Source: Macrostomum hystrix (taxonomy: Eukaryota > Platyhelminthes > Macrostomidae). Taken from it: a stretch of DNA of 64,000 nt. The position numbers were made by a program, and so were the translations under genes. Positions 11,962 through 22,800 of this stretch are shown piece by piece (position 1 is the first letter of the stretch; each line of letters opens with the position of its first letter). The notes below the pieces were generated by a model. The model made no database searches and was not told the DNA's origin. It saw only the letters and a list, made by a program, of their open reading frames with translations. The stretch is from positions 2,232,001 to 2,296,000 of the forward strand of contig CATNEN010000031.1 in assembly GCA_950097015.1 (NCBI GenBank), read 5' to 3'.

Positions 11962-13328
11962 CTGCTGGTCGGCCTGTTCCGCATCCTCGCGTACCGACTC
12001 GCCGAGCGCCTGTCTTCTCAGCCGAGAGTAGAAGGAGCGCACAGCGCAGCAGATGTAGCAGTTGGCCAGGCCGATGATTAGTCCCGGCGCGAACGAGCAG
12101 ACGACGGCGTCCATAGCAACCCAGGCCCGGTGGCTACTGCTGACCCGGCAGAATCGATGACGACTGCCTAAATCATTGGAGCTGCTGAACTCGATCAGCA
12201 GAAAGATGTGCACACTCCAGGCCAGACCGAGTGCCACCACGCCTAACTGAAGGCGACCGGCCTTAGCAGAATCGCCGCCATTGGCTGCGACGGCGTAGGT
12301 ACGGGGAGCGCAGAGGCACAGGCAGCGGTCCAGACTGATGCCGACAAGCAGCCAGGGGCTGAGGAAGGACAGCAGGCCCTGTGGAGCCGGCCAAGTAAGG
12401 ATGGAGAAATTTGCGAGCAGCATATTTAGAGAAATAAGAAACGGTGCTGTAGGAGGAGTAAGAGAAGGAAGAGGCGAGGAAAGGGTAAAAAAGAGGAAAG
12501 GAGGAAGAGGAGGAAGAGGAAGGAGAGGAGGAAGAAGAAGAGGAGGAAGAAGAAGAGGAGGGAGAGGAGAAAGAGGAGGAAGAAGAAGAGGAGGGAGAGG
12601 AGAAAGAGGAGGAAGAAGAAGAGGAGGGAGAGGAGACAGAGGAGGAAGAGGAGGAAGAGGAGGAAGAGGAAGAGGAAGAAGAGGAGGAAAAGGAAGAAGA
12701 AGAGGAGGAAGAGGAAAAAGAGGAAGAGGAGGGAGAGAAGGAAGAGGAAGAGGAGGAAGAGGAGGAAGAGGAGGAAGAGGAAGAGGAGGAAGAGGAGGGA
12801 GAGAATGAAGAGGAAGAGGAGGAAGAGGAAGAGGAGGAAGAGGAGGGAGAGGAAGAGGAAAAAGAGGAGGAAGAGGAGGAAGAGGAGGAAGAGAATGAAG
12901 AGGAAGAGGAGGAAGAGGAAGAGGAGGAAGAGGAGGAAGAGGAAGAGGAAAAAGAGGAGGAAGAGGAGGGAGAGGAGGAAGAGGAAGAGGAAGAGGAAAA
13001 GGAGGAATAGGAAAAGGAGGAAATACGAGTATTAGGTAATCAGGCGCACCTGCAGCAGAGTGCCCAGGTAGCAGACCAGGACGCCTCGATTATGCAGCCG
13101 GCCCAGAGCCTCGGCCAGGTAGGCCAGCAGCAGGAGGCAGTCCACGGCGCTAAGGAAGCGCAACACGCGGGACAGGTAGTGCCGCCGCACTGGGCTGTAG
13201 CAAAAGACGCAGAAGTTCATCAGGTTGATGACGGCGCCAGCAGCGGCGACGCTCACGTTCAAGTAAGAGAGGCCGCGCAGAGCGGTGTCGAATTTGGCGA
13301 TCGACTCCGAGTCTGTGACATTCGACAT
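11168..13328 (-). CDS. Rhodopsin-class GPCR B with polyglutamine third loop
   Basis: Exons 13050-13328, 11623-12378 and 11168-11536, all joined in phase 0 (donors GTGCGC and GTGAGT, acceptors CCACAG and TAGCAG), give 467 residues. Exon 1: N-terminus with an NVT glycosylation site, TM1, a loop with [13 protein letters not shown]2, and the conserved Cys in VCYLGTLLQ. Exon 2: TM3 with LDRC instead of DRY, TM4, TM5, and a long third loop with 14 glutamines followed by Ser- and acid-rich sequence. Exon 3: TM6, TM7 with [13 protein letters not shown] (NPxxY-like), and a CC near the end that could be palmitoylated. The ATG at 13326-13328 follows an AG acceptor (ATCGCAG) by about ten bases. Ligand unknown; not a close paralogue of GPCR A. 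Confidence 0.85.
12440..13022. repeat. GGA/GAA purine-tract array in GPCR B intron 1
   Basis: Nearly uninterrupted purines on the plus strand (GAGGAAGAGGAGGAAGAGG motifs), pyrimidines on the gene strand. It occupies almost the whole 671-base intron and stops 27 bases from the donor. Length and mirror symmetry are compatible with triplex (H-DNA) formation. Confidence 0.9.
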
Positions 13329-13344
13329 TGTCCGGCCTGCGATG

Positions 13345-13905
13345 TGGATTCGACTGGATAGGCTAGCAATCCATTCTCTGCATCACACACTGGATAGGCT
13401 AGCAATCCATTCTCTGCATCACACACTGGATAGGCTAGCAATCCATTCTGTTGCATCACACACTGGATAGGCTAGCAATCCATTCTCTTGTATCACACAC
13501 TGGATAGGCTAGCAATCCATTCTCTTGCATCACACACTGGATAGGCTAGCAATCCATTCTCTGCATCACACACTGGATAGGCTAGCAATCCATTCTCTTG
13601 CATCACACACTGGATAGGCTAGCAATCCATTCTCTTGCATCACACACTGGATAGGCTAGCAATCCATTCTCTTGCATCACACACTGGATAGGCTAGCAAT
13701 CCATTCTCTTGCATCACACACTGGATAGGCTAGCAATCCATTCTCTGCATCACACACTGGATAGGCTAGCAATCCATTCTCTGCATCACACACTGGATAG
13801 GCTAGCAATCCATTCTCTGCATCAGACACTGGATAGGCTAGCAATCCATTCTCTGCATCACACACTGGATAGGCTAGCAATCCATTCTCTGCATCACACA
13901 CTAAA
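13345..13905. repeat. 36-bp minisatellite upstream of GPCR B
   Basis: Fifteen or so copies of GGATAGGCTAGCAATCCATT followed by CTCTGCATCACACACT. It begins about 17 bases upstream of the GPCR B ATG, so it sits in the promoter, a 5' outron or an upstream intron. Its core is shared with the DAB intron array at 815-1740. Confidence 0.9.
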
Positions 13906-14940
13906 TACCAGTCCGTTAAATCCAGCATTAACATATTAAATATTTAATTAATATAATTATAAATATAATTAAATATAACATATTAAAGTCTGTTAGTATT
14001 AACAGACCAATCCTCACCTGTGACTAAGAGTCTGTTGAGTAGATTATATTTATTTTCTTCTGCAGTCTGGCCTGATTAAAGCGATATTACCGGACCGTGT
14101 GTCCTGACCAATGTGCCGGCAGGAACAGAGCAGTGACGAAAGTGTTTTTTATTTTAGAATTGTAAACAGCCCTTAAACAGGTTGGGGGGTAGAATAAGAA
14201 ACTAGCTAGGAGATATATTATGGGATATATTATATGGGGATATATTAGCCTAGTCCGGTCCGGCGTGGCTAGAATGCAATTCACGGTCTAGTAAAATATC
14301 CTATCCCACCAATACCCGTGGGACCCCGCCGCCACAACTGCACAGCCAATAAGATTTCAAGTTCTTTAGTCTCCGGGGCTGCAGCCACCCCAAACAGCCC
14401 ATAGAATGCTAGCCAAAGCCAGTGCTGTTCCAGTGACCAACTGGGGTTAGAAGGGGTGTGTTCTGCAACAAGCTAGCTACTGGGGCTACAGAGGAATATA
14501 GAAACAATTGATTCATTATCCTCGGAGTTCACAATTTGTGTAACACTGAGCTGGCTCATGGAATCGGGAATCAGGGAATTTAAAGAGTTTGAACCAAGTT
14601 AAATGTTTTTAAAGAAAATCCCTTGTGTCTGTGTTGAAAATCTGTAAATACACGATGACATTGTCTTTGGCTAGTAACTATGTTAGTGTGCAATTTCAGA
14701 GATTGTTTCCATGATTCAGGATGATAAAATGCATATAGAGCTTGGTTAAAAGCATATCTGCTCACATCACAGTAGGAAATAGCGCTGAGCAGTTCCGGTG
14801 AATCGAATCTAAATGCGCATTTCCTGTGTGAGCTGAACTTAGACCCAATAAAATAATTTGATGCCAAACCAGCCCTGTTGGCAACCAAACAGAAACTAAG
14901 ATAAGGTTATTTGCATTGCAGGCTGCAGAATTCAGATATG
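13906..14940. other. Intergenic, no gene seen
   Basis: AT-rich; only short, compositionally unconvincing reading frames on either strand. Confidence 0.5.
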
Positions 14941-14949
14941 CATGAGACC

Positions 14950-15635
14950 AGCTCAGATATTCAAGGGAATGGCACAGATATTCAAGGGAATGGCACAGAT
15001 ATTCAAGGGAATGGCACAGATATTCATGGGAATGGCACAGATATTGACGAAAATGGCACAGATATTCATGGGAATGGCACAGATATTGACGAAAATGGCA
15101 CAGATATTCAAGGGAATGGCACAGATATTCATGGGAATGGAACGGATATTGACGAGAATGGCACAGATATTCATGGGAATGGCACAGATATTGACGAAAA
15201 TGGCACAGATATTCATGGGAATGGCACAGATATTGACGAAAATGGCACAGATATTCATGGGAATGGCACAGATATTGACGAAAATGGCACAGATATTCAT
15301 GGGAATGGCACAGATATTCAAGGGAATGGTACAAATATTCTAGGGAATGACACGGATATTCATGAGAATGGCACAGATATTCAAGGGAATGGCACAGATA
15401 TTCATGGGAATGGCACAGATATTCAAGGGAATGACACGGATATTCATGGGAATAATACAGATATTCAAGGGAATGGCACAGATATTCATGGGAATGGCAC
15501 AGATATTCAAGGGAATGACACGGATATTCATGGGAATAATACAGATATTCAAGGGAATGGCACAGATATTCATGGGAATGGGACAGATATTCAAGGGAAT
15601 GACACAGATATTCATGGAAAGGTCACAGATTTTAA
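14950..15635. repeat. 21-bp minisatellite encoding NGTDI-type heptapeptides
   Basis: About 32 copies of GATATTCATGGGAATGGCACA with CAAGGG and GACGAA variants. The 21-bp period leaves several frames open on both strands. The plus frame from 14911 to 15759 reads as heptads such as GNGTDIH. No flanking coding sequence or homologous domain was seen, so it is treated as non-coding. Confidence 0.8.
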
Positions 15636-16846
15636 TAAGAATGACGGAACAGTTCCCGAAAATGACAAAGCTATTTCTGAAAACGGCGGAAAACAATGTT
15701 GCTTATGGTTATGGTCACAGATAAATATTTCACTGGGCAAAATTTACTGCATGAATTGACATCACAACCTTTTCATCGCGCGCTGGTGTTTTCACAGAAT
15801 CGAAATGTGAATAGTGTCAGATAGTGCAGTTGGTTTAGTCGAGTCACTGACACATGAGGTCGCATCCAGCTGTGGTCAGACGGACCGCAATTCCTATAGG
15901 TATAGAATTACACCCCTGGCCAAGCCACGTTAGTTGATGGGCCATAAAATTCAGGCTGAAATGTCAGGCCGTGCTGCTGAGGGTCTGCATACTTTGCTAT
16001 TTGGCGGACTATGAGGATTCGGGAATTTGTGAATATCGAAGTTACACGACCACACACACACAAGAATCCAGTGTATGCTAGTGTGCATTTAACTGCACAC
16101 ATAAACCACACTGTAACTCCAAGCAATAGTTATCCTAGCAAATCAAATGACTATTTCAGTTAGTGAGCGAGTATATCTGCGTGTGTTTGCGAATGTCTAA
16201 TTTTAGCCGGATTTAAAAATCGATAAAATACGCTCGTTAAAATATTCCGTTAAAAATCGAGGACCACAGGAAGAATAACGGGTCACTTCGTTTCTTGGAA
16301 AATTTATAAAAGGCCGATTTTCACGAACAATGCACTAGCAAGATGGGAACTGTTTAAGTTTTTCGCATTAAAATGTTGATAACTTTTTATTGGAAGCAGA
16401 TCCAGTGCTTTAAAAAAATAGCTATCTCGTGACTAACGTAATTTAAAAGTCAGTTTCTAATCAAGTATAAGTGTATCGCGAGAATTATGTAGATTTTTTT
16501 CATTGAGAAATCAGTACGCCAAACACAAGGCTAGTTTTATGTCTGCTTGGTTGCTTCATGATAGATAAACAAAATGAAAATTTCCTATCTCGCTAGTGTA
16601 TTCATCCGTGAAAATCTGCCTTTAATAAAATTTCCAAGAAACCATATATAAACGAAATAATTATTACAGTGTTTACTTTTCAAAAGATCGTTTTAATTTT
16701 ATTTTTCCTGTAACGGACTGGGAAATGTAAGAAAAAAATTCTATGAAACATTCCTGTACATTCAGAGGCCGCTCACATTATGCCAGAAATTTTAATGGTA
16801 TTTCTAACTAAAAAACAAATCCACAAGAAATCAAATAATGATTTTT
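15636..16846. other. Intergenic, no gene seen
   Basis: AT-rich sequence with a short CA run near 16052. No exon or structured RNA was recognised. Confidence 0.5.
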
Positions 16847-17395
16847 TTAATCTAGAGATGTGTCATTGTCGGTGTAAAGAACAGTTGTAGTGTCTAGAGG
16901 GCTGTCATTTGTCAATTCAGAAAGAAATTCTTTTGGTTTCCTAATGTCTCTGACTGTATTCGGATTGATCATCTTAGTTCCAATATGAATGCCCCATCTA
17001 ATACGATATAAAAGCACTAAAGGGCTAAAAGCATTGCTGGGCGGAAGATCATCTTTCATCCCGACAGCCAGCAGGGCTCTCGACTGTACAACTACCAACT
17101 CTTGACTGCAATTCCCTGAAGTGCGCCAGAGCGAGTCGCTGGATGGAGTCCAAGCACCAAATGCTCGGTTCCTTCTCCCTATCACAGCCCCTACTAGACG
17201 GGACCGCCTGAGAAACACCACCTCACCGGAGGTCGCGGTCCTCTCTGCCTAACCGCTGCATCCGCTCGGGCCGATGCACCCAGCAACCAACCGAAAGCCA
17301 AAAATAGTTTTTGCAGAGTGTTCTCGTGCAGTGTTATTCCATTTTTCAGTTTTCTCCATCCGCTGCTGCTTAACACAAGAAGTCACAATAAGTCT
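16847..17395. other. GC-richer island: possible solo LTR or unidentified minus-strand ORF
   Basis: A 124-codon frame is open on the minus strand (16847-17221) but resembles nothing I recognise. On the plus strand the block starts TGTCATTGTC near 16860 and has a TATAAAA box at about 17005. It is GC-richer downstream, and TGT...ACA-like ends are possible near 17390. That is the look of a retroelement LTR, but no target duplication was found. Either reading is weak. Confidence 0.25.
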
Positions 17396-17574
17396 GTCTT
17401 CAATTGGTTCTTCTTTTGCTCTCAGCTATATAATTTTTTTTGCTTAATGAGTTAGCATTGGTCATGCTATGTCGAAGTCATCATCGACACATCCAAAGCG
17501 CTGTGTACACCGATTTAAATTTCTTCCCCAACTAATGCTGATAGCGATTTCTAAAACAATCGGGAATTCAGTGT

Positions 17575-17668
17575 CTGCTCATGGCACTCCACAAATGGTC
17601 TCCCCGTAGAAAGATTCGAACTACCGACCTCTCGATCAGAAGTCCGAAATTCCTAACTACTGGATTAC
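17575..17668 (-). mobile_element. tRNA-like SINE head, possible separate family
   Basis: Read on the minus strand, it has a box-A-like segment (CCAGTAGTTAGG) and a box B (GGTAGTTCGAATC) 34 bases apart, as in a tRNA-derived promoter. It does not fold as an intact tRNA acceptor, and the body that follows does not match SINE families 1 or 2. Confidence 0.45.
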
Positions 17669-17730
17669 AAAAAAGTTTTCTCATAATTCGCTCTCAATTT
17701 CTTAGCAAGATGCAACATGGGTTCACGGGG

Positions 17731-17995
17731 AGTGAGTGGCAGAGCGATTAAAGTTTTCCCGCGGCGAGGCCGCATTAAATTGGGGCGCAGCCGCGGAGAA
17801 GGCTTGGGGGCTTGTCGTGCAATTTACGCCCTTGAGGGCCAACCTCCAAGGCACAGTGAGAGTGTGCACTGCCTGACGATGAGAAAGTCAGGGCAGATGT
17901 ACTCGCCTGTGTGAGCGTGTGCCTGCGGGTCGACTGTCACCAAATGATGTGCCATTCCCTTCAGCCCTCCTGCAATTATTATTATTATTAATATT
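17731..17995 (+). mobile_element. SINE family 1 copy, tRNA head internally deleted
   Basis: It keeps box A (GTGGCAGAGCG) but has lost box B; then comes the conserved body from GGCGCAGCCGCGGAGAAGG through GGGCAGATGT to an ATT-repeat tail. It is less than 600 bases from the full-length copy at 18507. Confidence 0.85.
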
Positions 17996-18002
17996 AATGC
18001 CC

Positions 18003-18492
18003 GTTCCCAACGTGTTGCCGAACCTTTGGTGCAGAATTTTGCTGTTGACAACTGAGTTAGCAAAAAGGGGCAGAAAATCTTTTTTAGGAGAAGGAGAGCT
18101 GCCTGCACAAAAAAACCTCATGCCGAGATTTGCCCTCAGGCCAATTGCCAACAGAAGGAATACCCTCGCAAGAGACAGTGGGCTTAGAATATTGGCCTAC
18201 AGTCCTAAATCGTCTGCTGGCTGATCTACGTAAAAGTTTCATGGACCGCAAGTACAATTTTAAGGAAATACTTGTACAGCCAACCGATTGGAGGGCAGAG
18301 AAAAAAAAAGAAAAAGAAAGGAAAGCTTGTCTTAGTGCTTTGCCGCAGTTGAGTTGAGTATAAGTACTCAAAAATCGAGGTATCAAGCCCCCAAGAAGAG
18401 ATAAGAAGGCAAATTGGGCGGAAATAGTGTCCCAAATCAGTTGACTAATACCTAACGGCTTATTGATTTGTGGTATAAAAAACCCTTAGGCC
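18003..18492. other. Unassigned segment between two SINEs with coding-like composition
   Basis: A plus-strand frame at 18130-18357 (75 codons) contains EYWPTVLNRLLADLRKSF and a Lys/Glu run. The upstream frame is also fairly open but offset. It could be a decayed or captured exon, or chance; no domain was recognised. Confidence 0.2.
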
Positions 18493-18506
18493 AACTCAGG
18501 TTATTG

Positions 18507-18877
18507 GGGGTCGGTGGCAGAGCGGTTATCGCGTTTGCCTCTCGCACCAAGGTCCCTAAGTTCGATTCCATGGCGAGGCCAAATTTACGAGCTATATGGG
18601 GCGCAGCCGCGGAGAAGGCTTGGGGGCTTGTCTTGCAATTTACGCCCTTGAGGGCCGACCTCCAAGGCACAGTGAAATGTACACTGCCTGATGAGAAAGT
18701 TAGGGCAGATGTACACACCTGTGTGAGCATATGCTTGCGTACGGTATCTGTGTGCGTGTGCTCAGGAGTCAGCGAAACGGGCAGAATTGCCTCCTCGCTG
18801 GCTGCGAGTCTAGTGTCACTAAATGATGCACCATTGCCTGCAGCCTTCCTGCAATTGTTATTACTATTATTATTATT
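18507..18877 (+). mobile_element. Full-length SINE family 1 with target-site duplication
   Basis: This 371-bp copy defines the family. The tRNA-derived head has box A GGTGGCAGAGCGG and box B AGTTCGATTCC. The conserved body includes GCAATTTACGCCCTTGAGGG and GGGCAGATGTACACACC, and the tail is TTATTATTATT. It is flanked by AACTCAGGTTATTG (18493-18506) and AACTCAGGCTGTTG (18878-18891), a 14-bp duplication with two mismatches. No coding capacity, so mobilisation by a LINE is inferred. Confidence 0.9.
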
Positions 18878-19034
18878 AACTCAGGCTGTTGTTTCTAGGT
18901 GATTTCTTATAGTGTGGGACAGCATGATGGGTCGGACAGGACGTCAAATAAATTAAAAGAGAAACCTAACCCGACCCTGACAAGCGGTGGTTAATCAAAA
19001 TTAATTCATAAGGGCAAAAGCAGGCAAAAGTGGG

Positions 19035-19090
19035 TGTGGCAGCTTTTCCAGTCCATTGACTGAACAGCCGTAGAAATCCTTAAGGATGCC
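19035..19090 (+). mobile_element. SINE family 2 fragment
   Basis: Contains CCAGTCCATTGACTGAACAG followed by a GATGCCGCGCGATTA-like segment, as in the fuller copy at 56640-56895. Confidence 0.6.
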
Positions 19091-19342
19091 GCGCGATTAA
19101 AGGATCGATTTAAAAGTCACGCACGCAGAGCTTGTGAACAAAATGCATATAATCTTTTGCTCCCAGGGTCGACACCAAAGACTTGAGAAATGTGATGTGA
19201 TGCTGATTGATGTTTTAATTTGTTTAGAATCTAGCATTATGTCACTCCCTGACAAAGCATTGGAGTGATTGTTCATTCCTAACAGGAAATGTCACTTCCG
19301 ACTGGCAGCTTATAACATTTTGAACAGCTGTCACATCAGTTT

Positions 19343-19440
19343 ATAATAACAATAATTTATTACACCTGCCCTAATTGGGCCAGATGTGCAGCCGACAGCA
19401 CAGCCGCAGTTATTGAGCGGCGAATCTGAAGGCGGATGCC
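19343..19440 (-). mobile_element. SINE family 2, 3' end
   Basis: Reversed match to the last part of the copy at 56640-56895: AACTGCGGCTGTGCTGTCGG, then a CACATCTGGCCCAATTAGGG terminus and a TAATAA-type tail. Confidence 0.65.
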
Positions 19441-19840
19441 AAACCCACCCTCAATGTACTAGTAAAATGAAGGCAGTGAAGGTATTAGGAAGTAAAACTT
19501 TTTTAATTTTATTTAGTTGATATTGTTGCGTGCATTGCTAGTTTCCTATTTGAGATAACATCAGTTTATTTTATGCACAGTAGATCAACTTGAATTCGCA
19601 TATTTTCAGTAGGAAAACTTGTTAGCCAATCAACAACATGCGCTCTTCTAGCTACTGAAAGTAGCTCACGAGAGTGCAGCTGGGAAATTTAGAAAAAAAG
19701 AACGTAGTTTCAAACTTAAGCTGCCAGGACGGTGGCAAAAGTACATTCATCCAACTGAAACTAACCAATTGCTTTGTCAATTGCTTTTCAATCAGATGCA
19801 TTTAACTAACAAATGCTAGAAGCAGGTGCTTCGAGTTGCG
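19441..19840. other. 3' flank of SF3A3
   Basis: AT-rich sequence downstream of the SF3A3 stop on the minus strand; probably its 3' UTR and beyond. No other feature recognised. Confidence 0.5.
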
Positions 19841-22800
19841 CTAAAGCAGGCCCTGACGCTTCAAATCCTCGAACACCTTCTTGGTGACAACATTGCCCAT
19901 GGAGTCTTCGAATTCTTCCTCGGCGTCCGGCCGCCAGCGCTCCTGCTCCTTCTGGGTGCGCAGCCGCTGCCACAGGGCGATGGCGTCCTCGATGCTGGTG
20001 ACATTGGCGAAGTGGGCCGTGTTGGGGATGCCAAGGCAGCGCATGCCGTGCGCGTGCCGCCATTCGGCGAAGTGACGCTGAAAAGCCTTCGGCCCCCTGT
20101 AGGTGTGGTTGCCGCAGATCTCGCAGGTGTAGTACAGGTTGAGGCCGTGCAGTTTGTACAGCCAATAGGGAATGGGCTTGCCGTCCCAGCCTAATGGCAG
20201 GTTCTTAGGATTGTACGGTACATCGTCGTCGTCCTGATCGTCGTCGTCGTTGTTGTCGTTGCGCGAGTCAAAGCCGCGGCCGGCGCCGTCAATCATTTCG
20301 ATGTCTTCTTCGTCTGAGTCGTCAGCCTGATGCGGAATAATGTAATTAAAGATTAAGCAAGGAGAAACGCAGCCAGCAAGAAGACAATTCTGCTTATTTG
20401 CTGACTCCTGAGCTTACTCACACGCACACAGATACCGTACGCAGGCACACGCTCACACAGGTGTGTACATCTGCCTGTATTTTCTCATCGTCAGGCAGTG
20501 CACACTCTCACTGTGCCTTGGAGGTCGGCACTCAAGGGCGTAAATTGCACGGCCAACCCCCCAAAACCTTCACTCAGCGGCTGCGCCCAAAATGAATGTG
20601 GCCTCGCCGCAGAATCGAGCTCAGGGACCTTGGTGCGAGAGGCACTCTCGTACTCTTAGACCGCTCTGCCACTCACACCCGCAATTGTAACTACACCTTC
20701 GAAGATGTTAACTTCTATAAAATAAACCACCGCATTTTCTAAACCAAGGGTTGGAATTATTAATTAACTCAGAGATAAGATAGAGCAATACACTCTAATG
20801 AGTAAGGAGAGAGACGACACGACATTAGACAGGGGAGAGATGAGACATGGGTAGAGAGAAGAGACACGGGAGAGATGAGACAGAGGAGAGAGTTGAGACA
20901 GTGGAGAGATGAGATATGGGTAGAGATGAGACAAGGGTACTGAGATGAGACCGCAGATGAGACACGGTAAGAGATGAGACGGCAGGTATGAGACATGGTT
21001 AGAGAGATGGGTCAGGAACGTTAAGGTGTTAAACGGTTAGAGGCTTGCAGCCCTGATCCAAAGCTGATTTAATAAAAACACAGAAGATCCTATTTCCAGG
21101 AGTCTATCTCTCTAAACACCTAGATCCTAGCAATAACTAAAAAATGCAAGCTGTTTGAGACGAAGCCAACCTTGTAATCCGCGCGCGCCTGTTTGCGCAC
21201 CGCTCGCTCTCTCGTGGCGGCCCGCTCCTCGCTGAGCAGTTCGCACAGGCGATAGACCCGAGCTTCGATGCTGGCCACATCGCGCTGGGCCTCAGTCCGC
21301 TGCTGCTGATGCCCGGTAACCGGGGCCGCAGAACTGGGCCGCTTAGCGAACAGGCCAGGCTCCAGGTCGGCCAGCCGGCGACCCTTCGTAGACCAGAGCC
21401 GGCGGGCCCGCTCCTCCAGGCTGCCGCCGCACTTCAGGCCCAGAGCGGTCAGCGCCGACTTCAGCCGGTCCAGGCCTAGCGAGGCCAGCTCCTCCCAGCG
21501 GGAGAAGGCGGCCAGATCCAGGTGGGCGCCCGTGTGAGCCATGGCCGAGGCGGCCTCTTTGGCCCAGCCGGGAAATTCGCCGGCCGGCCATTGCCGTTCG
21601 AAAGCGGCGTCGGCCGATGAGAATTCGGCATCCAAGTCGATCATGGGCCTGGCGCGCCGGCAGAAATCGGTTAAGTAGGCCAGCAGCTGCTGGACGTACT
21701 GGCGATAAGCGGCTGATGATTTGCGCTCGCGTGACAGGTCAAACAGGCGATCAAAGATAGCCAGGTAAGTGGCGTAGTCGATGCGATCGATGCCTTTCAA
21801 ATTGAGATAGCGATCGTGGCACAGGTGCAAGTCCAGGTAGCGGCCGTAGGCTTCTTCGTCGGAGAATTCCACAATCTGGGCGCCGGCCTCCTCTGGATTT
21901 TCGCGCATGCTGACGAAGCGCTCAAACTCAACTGACAGGGGGGCAGCGATTTCATCTGGCCTTCGGCGGTGATGCTCGCGGATCGCCTGCAGAGAGTATA
22001 ATTCACTGATAAACTACTCATGTCAGTAGTATTTCTGAGCTTATGCGGGAACTCAAACTCAAACTCACACGTGCCCTAGCAGTCGCAACGCTCAGACAGC
22101 TGGCTTAAAAATACCTGACAGCCAGCCCTACAAACTGAACATTAAGACAGCCAGCCCTACAAACTGAACATTAAGACAGCCAGCCCTACAAACTGAACAT
22201 TAAGACAGCCAGCCCTACAAACTGAACATTAAGACAGCCAGCCCTACAAACTGAACATTAAGACAGCCAGCCCTAGCCCTACAAACTGAACATTAAGACA
22301 GCCAGCCATACAAACTGAACATTAAGACAGCCCGCCACAGTGCTCATGGGAAGTCAAAATGGCACAAAAAATTGCCCAAGAAAATGATTTTGTAAACCAT
22401 ATACCAGAGCACCTCGTATACCCAGAACAGGTTTTTTTTAATCGTAAGTGCTTGTCCTAGCGTACAACAGACTTTTTATTTTGTTCGGCCAAAACAGGCT
22501 CTTAATTGCGACGTTGCTATGGGAAAAAACTTATTAAAATTGAATTAGTAAAAGCTTATGCATAGTAGTCTGTTTTAACAGCGTATTTTTTCAGAAAAAA
22601 ATTGTCACTTATAACCTTAAAACATAAATGTGAGCTACACATGAAAGCCATTGTAAGCAACAACAGCTCGGAGCAGTTCGTTTGGGAAAGTGCTGTGCTG
22701 CATGGGCACAGCATATCGCTGCCATGTTAGAGCGAAATCCCGGTGCACGCTCTCGAAGGCTTGCTCGCTAAACGTGCCTAGTGGTCTCCCAGTGACGGCG

